From Gillisia lutea (GTDB lineage Bacteria; Bacteroidota; Bacteroidia; Flavobacteriales; Flavobacteriaceae): DNA of 64,000 nt. Below are positions 51,989 to 59,818 of the stretch, one piece after another. The stretch's first letter is position 1; each line of letters starts with the position of its first letter. The stretch lies in NCBI RefSeq assembly GCF_021568705.1, contig NZ_JAKGTH010000009.1, positions 1-64,000 on the forward strand, written 5' to 3'. The notes below the pieces were generated by a model. The model saw only the letters and a list, made by a program, of their open reading frames with translations, had not been told where the DNA came from and did not search any database. The position numbers and the translations under genes were made by a program.

Positions 51989-54448
51989 ATGTTTAAAAAA
52001 ATTTCACTGCTACTTGGGCTCATTTTAATCTTATCCGGTTGTAAGAGTCAAAATTCAATCTTCACCAAGAAAGATAAAGCTGATCACTCCATTACCAGTA
52101 CCGGCAAGAAAAAGAAGGGGGATACCAAGTCTTATTCCGAAGTTATTACCAGTGATGCTAAAACTGATGATGGATTATTCAAAGTTCATAGGGTGGGGGA
52201 AAAGCTATATTTTGAGATTCCTTCAAACTTGATGGAAAAAGATATGCTCTTAGTTAGTCGTATTGCCAAAGTCCCGTCAGGTTATGGTGGCGGTTATATT
52301 AATGCGGGTTCAAAAGTAAATGAACAAGTGGTGAGATGGTTTAGACGTGGAGCAAATGTAGATATGAAAGTGATTAGTTTCGAAAATCAAAGTGAGCAGG
52401 ATTCTCCAATCTATCAATCGGTAGCGGCTAATAATTTCTCTCCTATTCTCTTCAGCTCTAAAATTGAAGCTTTTAATGCCGATTCTACAAATGTGGTAAT
52501 TGATGTTACCGGTTTATTTGATTCAGAAATAGCAGCAATTAATGGTATGTCTGCTAGCATGAAGAAGCGCTATAAAGTGAAAAAGCTGGATCAAAACAGG
52601 TCTTTTATTGAGTCGGCTCACGCATACCCAGAGAACATTGAGGTAAAACATGTTATGACTTATGAAGCTGAAGAACCACCAGAAAGGGATCAGGCAGGTA
52701 CAATTTCACTTCTTATGAATCAATCAATGATTCTTTTACCTGAAAAATTAATGCAGCCCCGATTGGCAGATGATAGGGTAGGGTGGTTCAGTGTTAGAAA
52801 ATATGATTACGACTCTGAGCAGCTTAAATCAGACGATTATGAAATTATACGGCGCTGGAGGTTAGAGCCAAAAGATGTGGAGGCATATAAACGGGGAGAG
52901 CTGGTAGAACCTATTAAACCCATTGTTTATTATTTAGACCCTGCCACTCCTTTAAAATGGCGACCTTATTTTAAAAAGGGGATTGAAGACTGGAATGTAG
53001 CTTTTGAAAAAGCAGGTTTTAAAAATGCGATTATAGCTAAAGATCCTCCTACAAAAGAAGAGGATCCAGAATTTAGTCCCGAAGATGTAAGGTACTCTGT
53101 GGTTCGGTATGTGGCAAGTACTACCAGAAATGCTACTGGTCCATCTGTTATAGATCCTCGAACAGGGGAGATCATCGAAAGTGATATCATCTGGTATCAC
53201 AACCATTTGCGATCTTATAGAAACCGATTTATGATAGAGGCCGGAGCACAGAATCCAGATGCCAGAACCCTAGATACTCCTGAAAAGGAAATTGGAGAAA
53301 TGATGAGAATGGTAATTGCTCACGAGGTGGGACATGCATTAGGCTTACCACATAATATGAAAGCTAGCTCGGCTTATCCTACAGATTCTCTACGCTCAGC
53401 TAATTTTACTCAAAAATATGGTTTAACCCCATCTATTATGGATTATGCTCGGGTTAATTATGTGGCGCAGCCGGAAGATAAAAATGTACGCTATATAAGA
53501 ATGATGGGACCATATGATTTGTACGCAATTAATTGGGGATATAGGTTCTTGCCAGAAGCCGTAGACCCCAAAAGTGAAAAGAAAACTTTAGATGCATGGA
53601 TATTGGAGAAAGAAGGTGACCCGATCTACGAATTTGGGGGCGGATACGATGGGATTGACCCTCAGTCACAAAGAGAGAGTTTAGGAAAAGATCAGATAAA
53701 AGCGAGTGAATATGGATTGGCAAACCTTCAAAAGGTAGTTCCAAATTTAATCGAGTGGACTTCTAAAGATGGTTATAACTATAATGATCTTCAGGAGGTA
53801 TACACAGAACTTATCGGCTTGTGGAGAGGTTACATAAATCATGTAATTACTAATGTGGGTGGTGTTTACGAAACTAAAAAAACCAGTAATCAAGAGGGTA
53901 CGGTATATACAGCTGTGCCAAAAAGTATTCAAAAAAACGCCGTGAATTTTCTTAATAATAACGCTTTTAATACGCCTGATTGGTTGTTGAATGAATCGAT
54001 TTTAGATCGCATTGAAGCTTCAGGTGCTATAGAGCGAATTCAAAAGTTGCAAACTGGTGCTTTGAAATCTTTATTAGGAGAAGAAAGAATAAAAAGAATG
54101 ATAACTAACGAGGAACAAAATGGAAGTGATGCCTATAGCGTTCTTGAAATGATAAAGGATTTAAGGAAGGGTGTTTTTTCTGAACTTTATAAAAATAAAA
54201 AGGTAGATGCCTATCGTAGAAATCTACAACGCTCTTATGTCGATATAGCTAGTGCTTATATAGCAAACGTGAGAACTCAGGATAACGAGAGCATACTTAA
54301 ATCAGATATCATAGCCTTAATGCGGGGAGATTTGCAAAGCTTACGTTATGATATTAATTCCAGAAGATCCAGAGTGAATGATCAGCTTACAACATATCAT
54401 TGGAAAGACCTTATAGCAAGAATAGATACAGCCCTTAGAGTTGAATAA
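51989..54448 (+). CDS. Zinc-dependent metalloprotease lipoprotein (DUF5117/DUF4953)
   Basis: An 819-residue lipoprotein (lipobox LILSGC, C18). It has the layout DUF5118-DUF5117 in the first half (GGGYINAGSKVNEQVVRWFR, FNADSTNVVIDVTGLFDSEI, ESAHAYPENIEVKHVMTYEA), then DUF4953. The zinc motif AHEVGHALGLPHN begins at about residue 444 with the extended HExxHxxGxxH third ligand. PSIMDYARVNYVAQPEDKN supplies the Met-turn. Family members are secreted proteases of Bacteroidota with unknown targets. It is followed by a convergent DUF5916 gene with a terminator between. Confidence 0.9.
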   Translation: MFKKISLLLGLILILSGCKSQNSIFTKKDKADHSITSTGKKKKGDTKSYSEVITSDAKTDDGLFKVHRVGEKLYFEIPSNLMEKDMLLVSRIAKVPSGYGGGYINAGSKVNEQVVRWFRRGANVDMKVISFENQSEQDSPIYQSVAANNFSPILFSSKIEAFNADSTNVVIDVTGLFDSEIAAINGMSASMKKRYKVKKLDQNRSFIESAHAYPENIEVKHVMTYEAEEPPERDQAGTISLLMNQSMILLPEKLMQPRLADDRVGWFSVRKYDYDSEQLKSDDYEIIRRWRLEPKDVEAYKRGELVEPIKPIVYYLDPATPLKWRPYFKKGIEDWNVAFEKAGFKNAIIAKDPPTKEEDPEFSPEDVRYSVVRYVASTTRNATGPSVIDPRTGEIIESDIIWYHNHLRSYRNRFMIEAGAQNPDARTLDTPEKEIGEMMRMVIAHEVGHALGLPHNMKASSAYPTDSLRSANFTQKYGLTPSIMDYARVNYVAQPEDKNVRYIRMMGPYDLYAINWGYRFLPEAVDPKSEKKTLDAWILEKEGDPIYEFGGGYDGIDPQSQRESLGKDQIKASEYGLANLQKVVPNLIEWTSKDGYNYNDLQEVYTELIGLWRGYINHVITNVGGVYETKKTSNQEGTVYTAVPKSIQKNAVNFLNNNAFNTPDWLLNESILDRIEASGAIERIQKLQTGALKSLLGEERIKRMITNEEQNGSDAYSVLEMIKDLRKGVFSELYKNKKVDAYRRNLQRSYVDIASAYIANVRTQDNESILKSDIIALMRGDLQSLRYDINSRRSRVNDQLTTYHWKDLIARIDTALRVE

Positions 54449-54463
54449 CATCTTTTAGGAAAT

Positions 54464-54507
54464 AAAAAAAAATGGGATTATAGCAAGCGCTATTTTCCCA
54501 TTTTTTT
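54464..54507. terminator. Bidirectional terminator between metalloprotease and DUF5916 genes
   Basis: AAAAAAAAATGGGA (54464-54477) pairs with TCCCATTTTTTT (about 54496-54507) around an 18-base loop. The right arm overlaps the last codons of the DUF5916 gene (stop 54490-54492), so the hairpin is partly coding. Confidence 0.7.
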
Positions 54508-56946
54508 ATTTTGTATCATCGCGGTGGAAGAATCTTCAGATTTAAACCAATTTTTCATCCTATTATAATCTAAATAGTAACTAACTCTTAAGGATAGATT
54601 ATTGGTTTGTGGCTGGTTAAAAAGGTCATCGAAGTTCTGGGAGAAATTCCTGCTTGAATCTTCTATGTAACTGTCTATAGCATTTCTGTATAGCAAGGTT
54701 AATTGACTCCCGGGAGCAAACCACCACGAAAAACGAAGATCTATATTCCAACTATTATAGGTGGTATCATATTCTTTTCCGAAGGAAGCATAAGAGCTAA
54801 GCTCGCCATTGTTTTCTAAGCTGTAAAATGAATTATAACTCACTTCAGAATAATAATGCCTGAATGCTAGATTTAGCGCTATTTTATTGTTGAAGATATA
54901 TTTAGATTCTATAGAGTTGATAATGGTGTTTCGATCTCTGGCTCCAAAGATGATATCATCTTCAATGCGATCTGCATAGCCTTCTTCTTTGTCTGAAAGT
55001 ATCAAACTGGTTCCTAAATTCACTCTAAATTTATCTGAAATTCTATACGTTGGATACACCTCCAGCATTAATCTTCCCCTTCCTTTTTCATCATATTTAT
55101 ACCAGTCTACAACGGCATTTACTCCCAATTTTTTTCGATAATCGGTATTTATCCATACCCAGGTATCATAGTAAGCGGGAATTTTAAAATGCCTGCCCTC
55201 TGTACGAGCTTCATACAGATCCTGAGTTCCAAAAGGTGTAGTTTCAAAACCTCCTCCAAACTGCATGAATTTCTTGGTAGTGAAATTAGAGTTGAAATTG
55301 AAATTGAATTCACTATAAAGGTCTGGTTGAAGCCTGCGTTGATGGTTCAGGTTAAAATTTAGATACATATTATTTAGGAAGCCTTTTGGCTGTAAATATC
55401 TATAACCATAATATCCGTAATAATTGATATAGTTAGTGTATCCGGAGTATCCCATATCATTGATATCGAAATCTTTGGTTCGAAAATTCACCTCAGCACT
55501 AAGTCGGTTACTACCGCTAATCTTTGCTAATCCGGTTCCTCCTTCGGTTCCAAATTTGGTCTTCTCATCCATTACCCAACTTCCGGCTAAATTGGCCCAA
55601 TACTTCAGGGTGTTCTTTTTATTGGTGATATCGGTATAAACTCCGGTGGCATTAGCATCTCTAAAACTTCCTTCCCTGGTAACGTTTGTATTTACCAACG
55701 AAATAGAGGAATTATCGCCAAATCGCTGATCTAATACCAGGATATTGTAATTTGAAGTAGGTTCTATTAACTCCTTGCGGCTTTGGTTGGTTTCGGTATC
55801 TCTTATTTTAGCATAGGTTTTTTCAGTAATCGCATTAAAGAACCCGATACCTAGACCTTTATCGGTTCTCCCGGAAACTTTCAATGCATTAACTAAATCT
55901 ACAGAAGAAGGGAATTCTTCAAATTCTTCATTATCATTCAGTTCAGGGTTCCCAGAGGGATACCCTCCAACTCGCCTGGAATAGAATAAATTTCCTTTCG
56001 AGAATAATTCTGTTCCTTCAGTGAAAAATGCTCTTTGCTCATTATATTGAACCTCAATTGCCGATAGGTTTAAAACTGCATCATCAAATTTGGTCTGTCC
56101 AAAATCAGGAATAAGGATCATATCTAGTGTAAATGCATCATTTATTCCGTATTTCAAATCCATCCCTCCATTAAAATTCACTTTTGTATCCCCATCGTAT
56201 GTGTTAATATAGGAAGAGATATAAGGTTGAAAGGAAAGTCGGGTAGGGGTTTCAATATTTTTAATGCCATAGATCTCCCCATCGTAAATAGAAAAGGCTC
56301 CTTTTGAATTATCGATCGGGCTCCAGCTGTAGCGAGTTCTGGCTCTTCTAAATTCCCGTTCCATATTAAGCCCCCATTCCTGAATATCCTTCTTCGGAAA
56401 TCGTAATTCGGAATAGGGAATAAAGATTTCGGCTACCCAACCTTTGTCATTTATTTGTACCGCACTATACCATACGCCATTCCAACTGGAATCTTCATTG
56501 CCATTGGTCATTTTTGCATCATATTGTACACCAGCAGCGGTTACAATAAACTGGAGACTCTGCTGCCGGTCATTATAACCATTTAGTAAAATAAAGAAAA
56601 AATCATCGTTGCTTATATCATCTCTTTCGGTAAGTTCTTTAAGGATCTTATCTGGCTCAGGGTCTTGAAGGATTGCTCCAAAGTATATTCCCAGGTCATC
56701 ATATATAATTTTAACTTCGGTATTAAGGCTATCAGGGATTGGCTTTCCGTTATTAGGCTGGCGTTCTACAAAATTAGTTGCAATTGCTGCTCCTTCCCAG
56801 GCAATATCGTCTAAAACTCCATCAATTTTAGGGGCGTTGGTTATCCTTTGAATAGTGATGTTTTTACGAGGAATGCTATCTAATTCTTGGGCATGTAAAA
56901 AGGTGTTGCTAATAAAAAAGAGGAGGATTCCTAATAAAAGTTTCAT
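54490..56946 (-). CDS. DUF5916 / CBM9-like secreted protein
   Basis: An 818-residue exported protein with a signal peptide (about 1-19, FLHAQ). The first 220 residues form a CBM9-like carbohydrate-binding beta-sandwich (APKIDGVLDDIAWEGAAIAT, YDDLGIYFGAILQDPEPDKI, GWVAEIFIPYSELRFPKKD). The rest is the DUF5916 domain (GGMDLKYGINDAFTLDMILI, PDFGQTKFDDAVLNLSAIEV, ERAFFTEG-like QRAFFTEGTELFSKG). It ends in alternating beta strands that suggest an outer-membrane barrel. No function is established. It is often co-located with proteases and surface systems in Bacteroidota. Confidence 0.87.
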   Translation of the reverse strand: MKLLLGILLFFISNTFLHAQELDSIPRKNITIQRITNAPKIDGVLDDIAWEGAAIATNFVERQPNNGKPIPDSLNTEVKIIYDDLGIYFGAILQDPEPDKILKELTERDDISNDDFFFILLNGYNDRQQSLQFIVTAAGVQYDAKMTNGNEDSSWNGVWYSAVQINDKGWVAEIFIPYSELRFPKKDIQEWGLNMEREFRRARTRYSWSPIDNSKGAFSIYDGEIYGIKNIETPTRLSFQPYISSYINTYDGDTKVNFNGGMDLKYGINDAFTLDMILIPDFGQTKFDDAVLNLSAIEVQYNEQRAFFTEGTELFSKGNLFYSRRVGGYPSGNPELNDNEEFEEFPSSVDLVNALKVSGRTDKGLGIGFFNAITEKTYAKIRDTETNQSRKELIEPTSNYNILVLDQRFGDNSSISLVNTNVTREGSFRDANATGVYTDITNKKNTLKYWANLAGSWVMDEKTKFGTEGGTGLAKISGSNRLSAEVNFRTKDFDINDMGYSGYTNYINYYGYYGYRYLQPKGFLNNMYLNFNLNHQRRLQPDLYSEFNFNFNSNFTTKKFMQFGGGFETTPFGTQDLYEARTEGRHFKIPAYYDTWVWINTDYRKKLGVNAVVDWYKYDEKGRGRLMLEVYPTYRISDKFRVNLGTSLILSDKEEGYADRIEDDIIFGARDRNTIINSIESKYIFNNKIALNLAFRHYYSEVSYNSFYSLENNGELSSYASFGKEYDTTYNSWNIDLRFSWWFAPGSQLTLLYRNAIDSYIEDSSRNFSQNFDDLFNQPQTNNLSLRVSYYLDYNRMKNWFKSEDSSTAMIQNKKMGK

Positions 56947-57105
56947 ATGATGGTTTTCTCAAAAGACAACAGGAATAATGATTTGTTGCAGTTTAACAGA
57001 CGTTTTATGTGAAAAATTTAAATATGCAGGGATATTCAATTTAAAATTTAAAGATGCCTAATTTAATTTAATAAGAAAAGGATAAAAGATGCAATTTTAA
57101 GGTTT

Positions 57106-57140
57106 AATAAAAAAGCCCACTGTGTAGCGGGCTTTTTTTT
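57106..57140 (-). terminator. Terminator after small lipoprotein gene
   Basis: GCCCACTGTGTAGCGGGC, with arms AAAAAGCCC / GGGCTTTTT, lies 18 bases beyond the end of the small lipoprotein gene at 57158. On the minus strand the hairpin is followed by a T-run. Confidence 0.78.
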
Positions 57141-57157
57141 TGGATAAGGTATGATGT

Positions 57158-57400
57158 CTACAAATCGTCTGCAGCTTCTTCTCCATTTACATCATCAGTA
57201 TCGTGCATTTCTTCATGAATCTCTTCTTTTACCTTCTTGGCACCTTCTTCTATTTTTTCTCCCGCTTTCTTAGTATTGGTTTCAATATCTTCTCCAATAG
57301 ATTCTAAGGCGTCTTCAGTTTTTTCCTGAGTTGTTTCTCTACAAGAATAAACAGAGGCAGTTATTACTGCCATCATCAACAATAAAAATACTTTTTTCAT
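57158..57400 (-). CDS. Small acidic lipoprotein (paralogue 1)
   Basis: An 80-residue lipoprotein. The signal MKKVFLLLMMAVITASVYSC is followed by RETTQEKTEDALESIGEDIE, then a highly charged, repetitive helix (TKKAGEKIEEGAKKVKEEIH) and an acidic end (DTDDVNGEEAADDL). The helix has a coiled-coil or LEA-like pattern with a repeat of about 11 residues. It shares the signal end and the R-E-T-T-x-E-K-T-E-D-A core with the gene 80 bases upstream, so the two arose by tandem duplication. Likely an envelope-stress or structural protein; function unknown. Confidence 0.75.
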   Translation of the reverse strand: MKKVFLLLMMAVITASVYSCRETTQEKTEDALESIGEDIETNTKKAGEKIEEGAKKVKEEIHEEMHDTDDVNGEEAADDL

Positions 57401-57423
57401 ACTTTCAATTTAGGGTTAAACTT

Positions 57424-57458
57424 AAAAAAGCCATCACAATAGAAATTGGATGGCTTTT
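57424..57458 (-). terminator. Hairpin between tandem small lipoprotein genes
   Basis: AAAAAAGCCATC (57424-57435) pairs with GATGGCTTTTT (57448-57458). It follows the upstream paralogue on the minus strand and should attenuate read-through into the second gene, so the two may be expressed at different levels. Confidence 0.72.
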
Positions 57459-57479
57459 TAAAAATATTAATGCTAACGA

Positions 57480-57713
57480 CTACATGTCATCATCACCATT
57501 TACATCGTCAGTTCCGTCAACTTCTTCTTCGATTTCGTTTCCAGCGTTGTCAGCGGCAGCTTCTACTTCGTCACCAGCTTCTTCAGCAGCGTTTTCGATA
57601 TCAGTTCCCATTTCTTCTACTGCATCTTCAGTTTTTTCTTCAGTAGTTTCTCTACAAGAGTAGATAGATAAAGAGAATACAGCAGCTAATAATAATAAAG
57701 ATAATTTTTTCAT
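57480..57713 (-). CDS. Small acidic lipoprotein (paralogue 2)
   Basis: A 77-residue lipoprotein whose signal is MKKLSLLLLAAVFSLSIYSC. RETTEEKTEDAVEEMGTDIE follows, then an Ala/Glu-rich helix (NAAEEAGDEVEAAADNAGNE) and an acidic tail (DGTDDVNGDDDM). The mature part is about one-third Asp and Glu. It is paralogous to the gene at 57158 but has lost the lysines of its helix, so the two differ strongly in net charge. A consensus promoter lies 30 bases upstream, suggesting strong expression. Confidence 0.75.
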   Translation of the reverse strand: MKKLSLLLLAAVFSLSIYSCRETTEEKTEDAVEEMGTDIENAAEEAGDEVEAAADNAGNEIEEEVDGTDDVNGDDDM

Positions 57714-57742
57714 TGTTAAATATGTTTAATTAGTTGAAGAAA

Positions 57743-57772
57743 CAAATTTAAACTATTTTTTAATTTAGCAAA
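57743..57772 (-). promoter_or_regulatory. Promoter of small lipoprotein gene (TTTG-N18-TAAATTTG)
   Basis: On the minus strand TTTG (57772-57769), 18 bases, then TAAATTTG (57750-57743) match the consensus exactly, with the same spacing as the tRNA promoter at 44456. The upstream paralogue starts at 57713, 30 bases from the -7 element. It lies in the 46-base gap after the TIGR03915 gene. Confidence 0.7.
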
Positions 57773-58542
57773 GAACTCTTTTCAGTTAAATATTTCCAAT
57801 ATCGCTTAGGTACATGTTGTAGGTGTAATTTTAAATTTTTGCGAGATTTTATATTGGTACTGGAAAAATAGTGTTGCCACAGTTTTTGAAATTCCAGCTC
57901 GGAAGTATCGTAAAACTTGGGGTTGTGAGCGTGGTCTTTGATATCTTCGGAAAACTCCAAATGTATTTGTACTACATTTTCGAGGTCATAATACAAACCA
58001 AATTTTCGTTTATAATCATAGATAATCCACTTTTGATCGGCATATCTGGTCTCAAAATGTTTAGATATAAGAGGGAGAACGTTAAAATCTGGTTCTATAC
58101 CGGCAAAGTAGATGTCATCTTTGGTTAATTTAAATCTTATAAAGGCTTCCATTCTATGTTTTTCTCTGCTTACCATTTTTGCCACTTGGGTCACTCTTAG
58201 GATTACAGAATCACCAAAATCGGTTCCTCTAAATTTTGACTCTTTGAATGCCATTTGTACATATTGTAATAAAGTAAGTTCTATTCCCGGCAATTCACTT
58301 AGAAATGCCCAATATAATTTTCTTCTGGAGGTAGCCGACATACATTTTGTTAACCCGGTTTTTACTCTATTTGCTTTAGCTTCCTCGGTTAAAATGAGCA
58401 AAGGAGCAGAAAAAAAATCTTGTTGGAGTTCTATTTCAGGATGTATAGCTGAAATTTGAAGATGTTGTTCAAAGCTCGCAAATACAACGCATAGAAATCC
58501 GTCAAAACTTCCGTCGTAAGAAATAATTACTGAAGTGTTCAT
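57760..58542 (-). CDS. TIGR03915-family DNA metabolism protein
   Basis: A 260-residue protein of the TIGR03915 (DUF4130) type. The start reads TSVIISYDGSFDGFLCVVFA. The core motifs are HRMEAFIRFKLTKDDIYFAG, then FETRYADQKWIIYDYKRKFG and the C-terminal LHLQHVPKRYWKYLTE. The family is a constant partner of TIGR03916 radical SAM proteins and is thought to be involved in DNA metabolism or repair. Its start lies one base past the radical SAM stop, so the two are co-translated. Its enzymatic role is unknown. Confidence 0.85.
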   Translation of the reverse strand: MNTSVIISYDGSFDGFLCVVFASFEQHLQISAIHPEIELQQDFFSAPLLILTEEAKANRVKTGLTKCMSATSRRKLYWAFLSELPGIELTLLQYVQMAFKESKFRGTDFGDSVILRVTQVAKMVSREKHRMEAFIRFKLTKDDIYFAGIEPDFNVLPLISKHFETRYADQKWIIYDYKRKFGLYYDLENVVQIHLEFSEDIKDHAHNPKFYDTSELEFQKLWQHYFSSTNIKSRKNLKLHLQHVPKRYWKYLTEKSSLLN

Positions 58543-58543
58543 T

Positions 58544-59806
58544 TTAATTGAATAGACTTAGTTGGTTGCTATACTCTTTTCGGAATTTACTCTGAGAATT
58601 CTGTAAGATAAAGCCTTTTACTTGTAATGCGCTTAGATCCCGCTTTTCCCATTCTCGCGAATTACAGTGTATAAAGTATTTCGCTCTATTAAGTGCAATC
58701 CCTATTTTTTGAAGATGTTCCCAGTTAAGCGCTCTGTGTTTTCTGGCCTCTAATATTTTATATACAGACTTCATTCCTATTCCCGGCACTCTTGCCAATA
58801 AGTATTTTTCAGCTTTATTCACATCTAAAGGAAACAAGTGCATGTTGCGTAATGCCCAACTCAATTTTGGATCTACATCCAGATCTAAGTTTTGATGCTC
58901 TTCATTTAGAAGCTCTCGAATATCGAAGCCATAAAAACGAAGTAGCCAATCGGTTTGGTACAATCGATTTTCGCGGAGTAATGGCACCGGACTCCCCAGT
59001 GCTGGCAATCTGGTATCATTAGCAACCGGGATATATCCGGAATAATACACGCGCTTCATTTCATATTTTTTGTAGTAATAGGCTGCCGAGTACATCACAT
59101 CTCTATCGCTTTCTCCTGTAGCACCCACGATCATTTGTGTACTTTGTCCTGCAGGCGCATATTTGGGAGTGCTTCTAATTATTTTTTTTTCATTCTTATA
59201 TTGTTGAATTCCAGTTTTAACTGCCTGCATGGGTTTGATAAAATCTGCATGATTTTTATCTGGCGCAAGTAATTTTAATCCTGAAATTGTTGGAATTTCT
59301 ATGTTCACCGATAACCTGTCGGCGTAAAGCCCTGCCTCCATCATTAGTTCGTCGCTAGCACCTGGAATGGATTTTAAATGAATATATCCATTGAAGTTTT
59401 CTTCTAAACGCAATTTTTTAGCAACCGCAACAAGACGTTCCATAGTAGTATCCGGACTATTGAAGATCCCGGAGCTTAAAAATAGGCCTTCTATATAATT
59501 ACGTCTGTAAAAATTCATGGTAAGGTCTACTACTTCCTGTACCTTAAAAGCTGCCCGTTTAATATCATTACTTTTTCGGGTTACACAATAGGCACAATCA
59601 AAAATGCAATGATTGGTTAGAAGTATCTTTAAAAGTGAGACACACCTGCCATCTTCTGTGTAACTGTGGCATATTCCAACGCCATCACTATTGCCTAAAC
59701 CTTTATTATTATTAGCGCGTTTGCTTCCGCTACTGGAACATGAAATATCATATTTGGCGGCATCTGCCAGTATGTTCAGTTTTTCTTTAATCCTTTCAAA
59801 AGACAT
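58544..59806 (-). CDS. TIGR03916 putative DNA modification/repair radical SAM protein
   Basis: A 420-residue radical SAM enzyme. The 4Fe-4S cluster ligands are C67, C71 and C74 in NHCIFDCAYC. A radical SAM barrel follows (KAFLSSGIF-like GLFLSSGIFNSP, YIHLKSIPGA, VNIEIPT). Near the C-terminus a helix-hairpin-helix stretch (LLARVPGIGMKSVYKILEAR, about 331-350) should bind DNA. Two regions (SYTEDGRCVSL, DSSSGSKR-like) are conserved in TIGR03916. It lies between a DnaE-type polymerase gene (gap 12 bases) and its partner TIGR03915, hence a role with DNA damage tolerance is inferred. Confidence 0.9.
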   Translation of the reverse strand: MSFERIKEKLNILADAAKYDISCSSSGSKRANNNKGLGNSDGVGICHSYTEDGRCVSLLKILLTNHCIFDCAYCVTRKSNDIKRAAFKVQEVVDLTMNFYRRNYIEGLFLSSGIFNSPDTTMERLVAVAKKLRLEENFNGYIHLKSIPGASDELMMEAGLYADRLSVNIEIPTISGLKLLAPDKNHADFIKPMQAVKTGIQQYKNEKKIIRSTPKYAPAGQSTQMIVGATGESDRDVMYSAAYYYKKYEMKRVYYSGYIPVANDTRLPALGSPVPLLRENRLYQTDWLLRFYGFDIRELLNEEHQNLDLDVDPKLSWALRNMHLFPLDVNKAEKYLLARVPGIGMKSVYKILEARKHRALNWEHLQKIGIALNRAKYFIHCNSREWEKRDLSALQVKGFILQNSQSKFRKEYSNQLSLFN

Positions 59807-59818
59807 ATAAGTGTTTTT

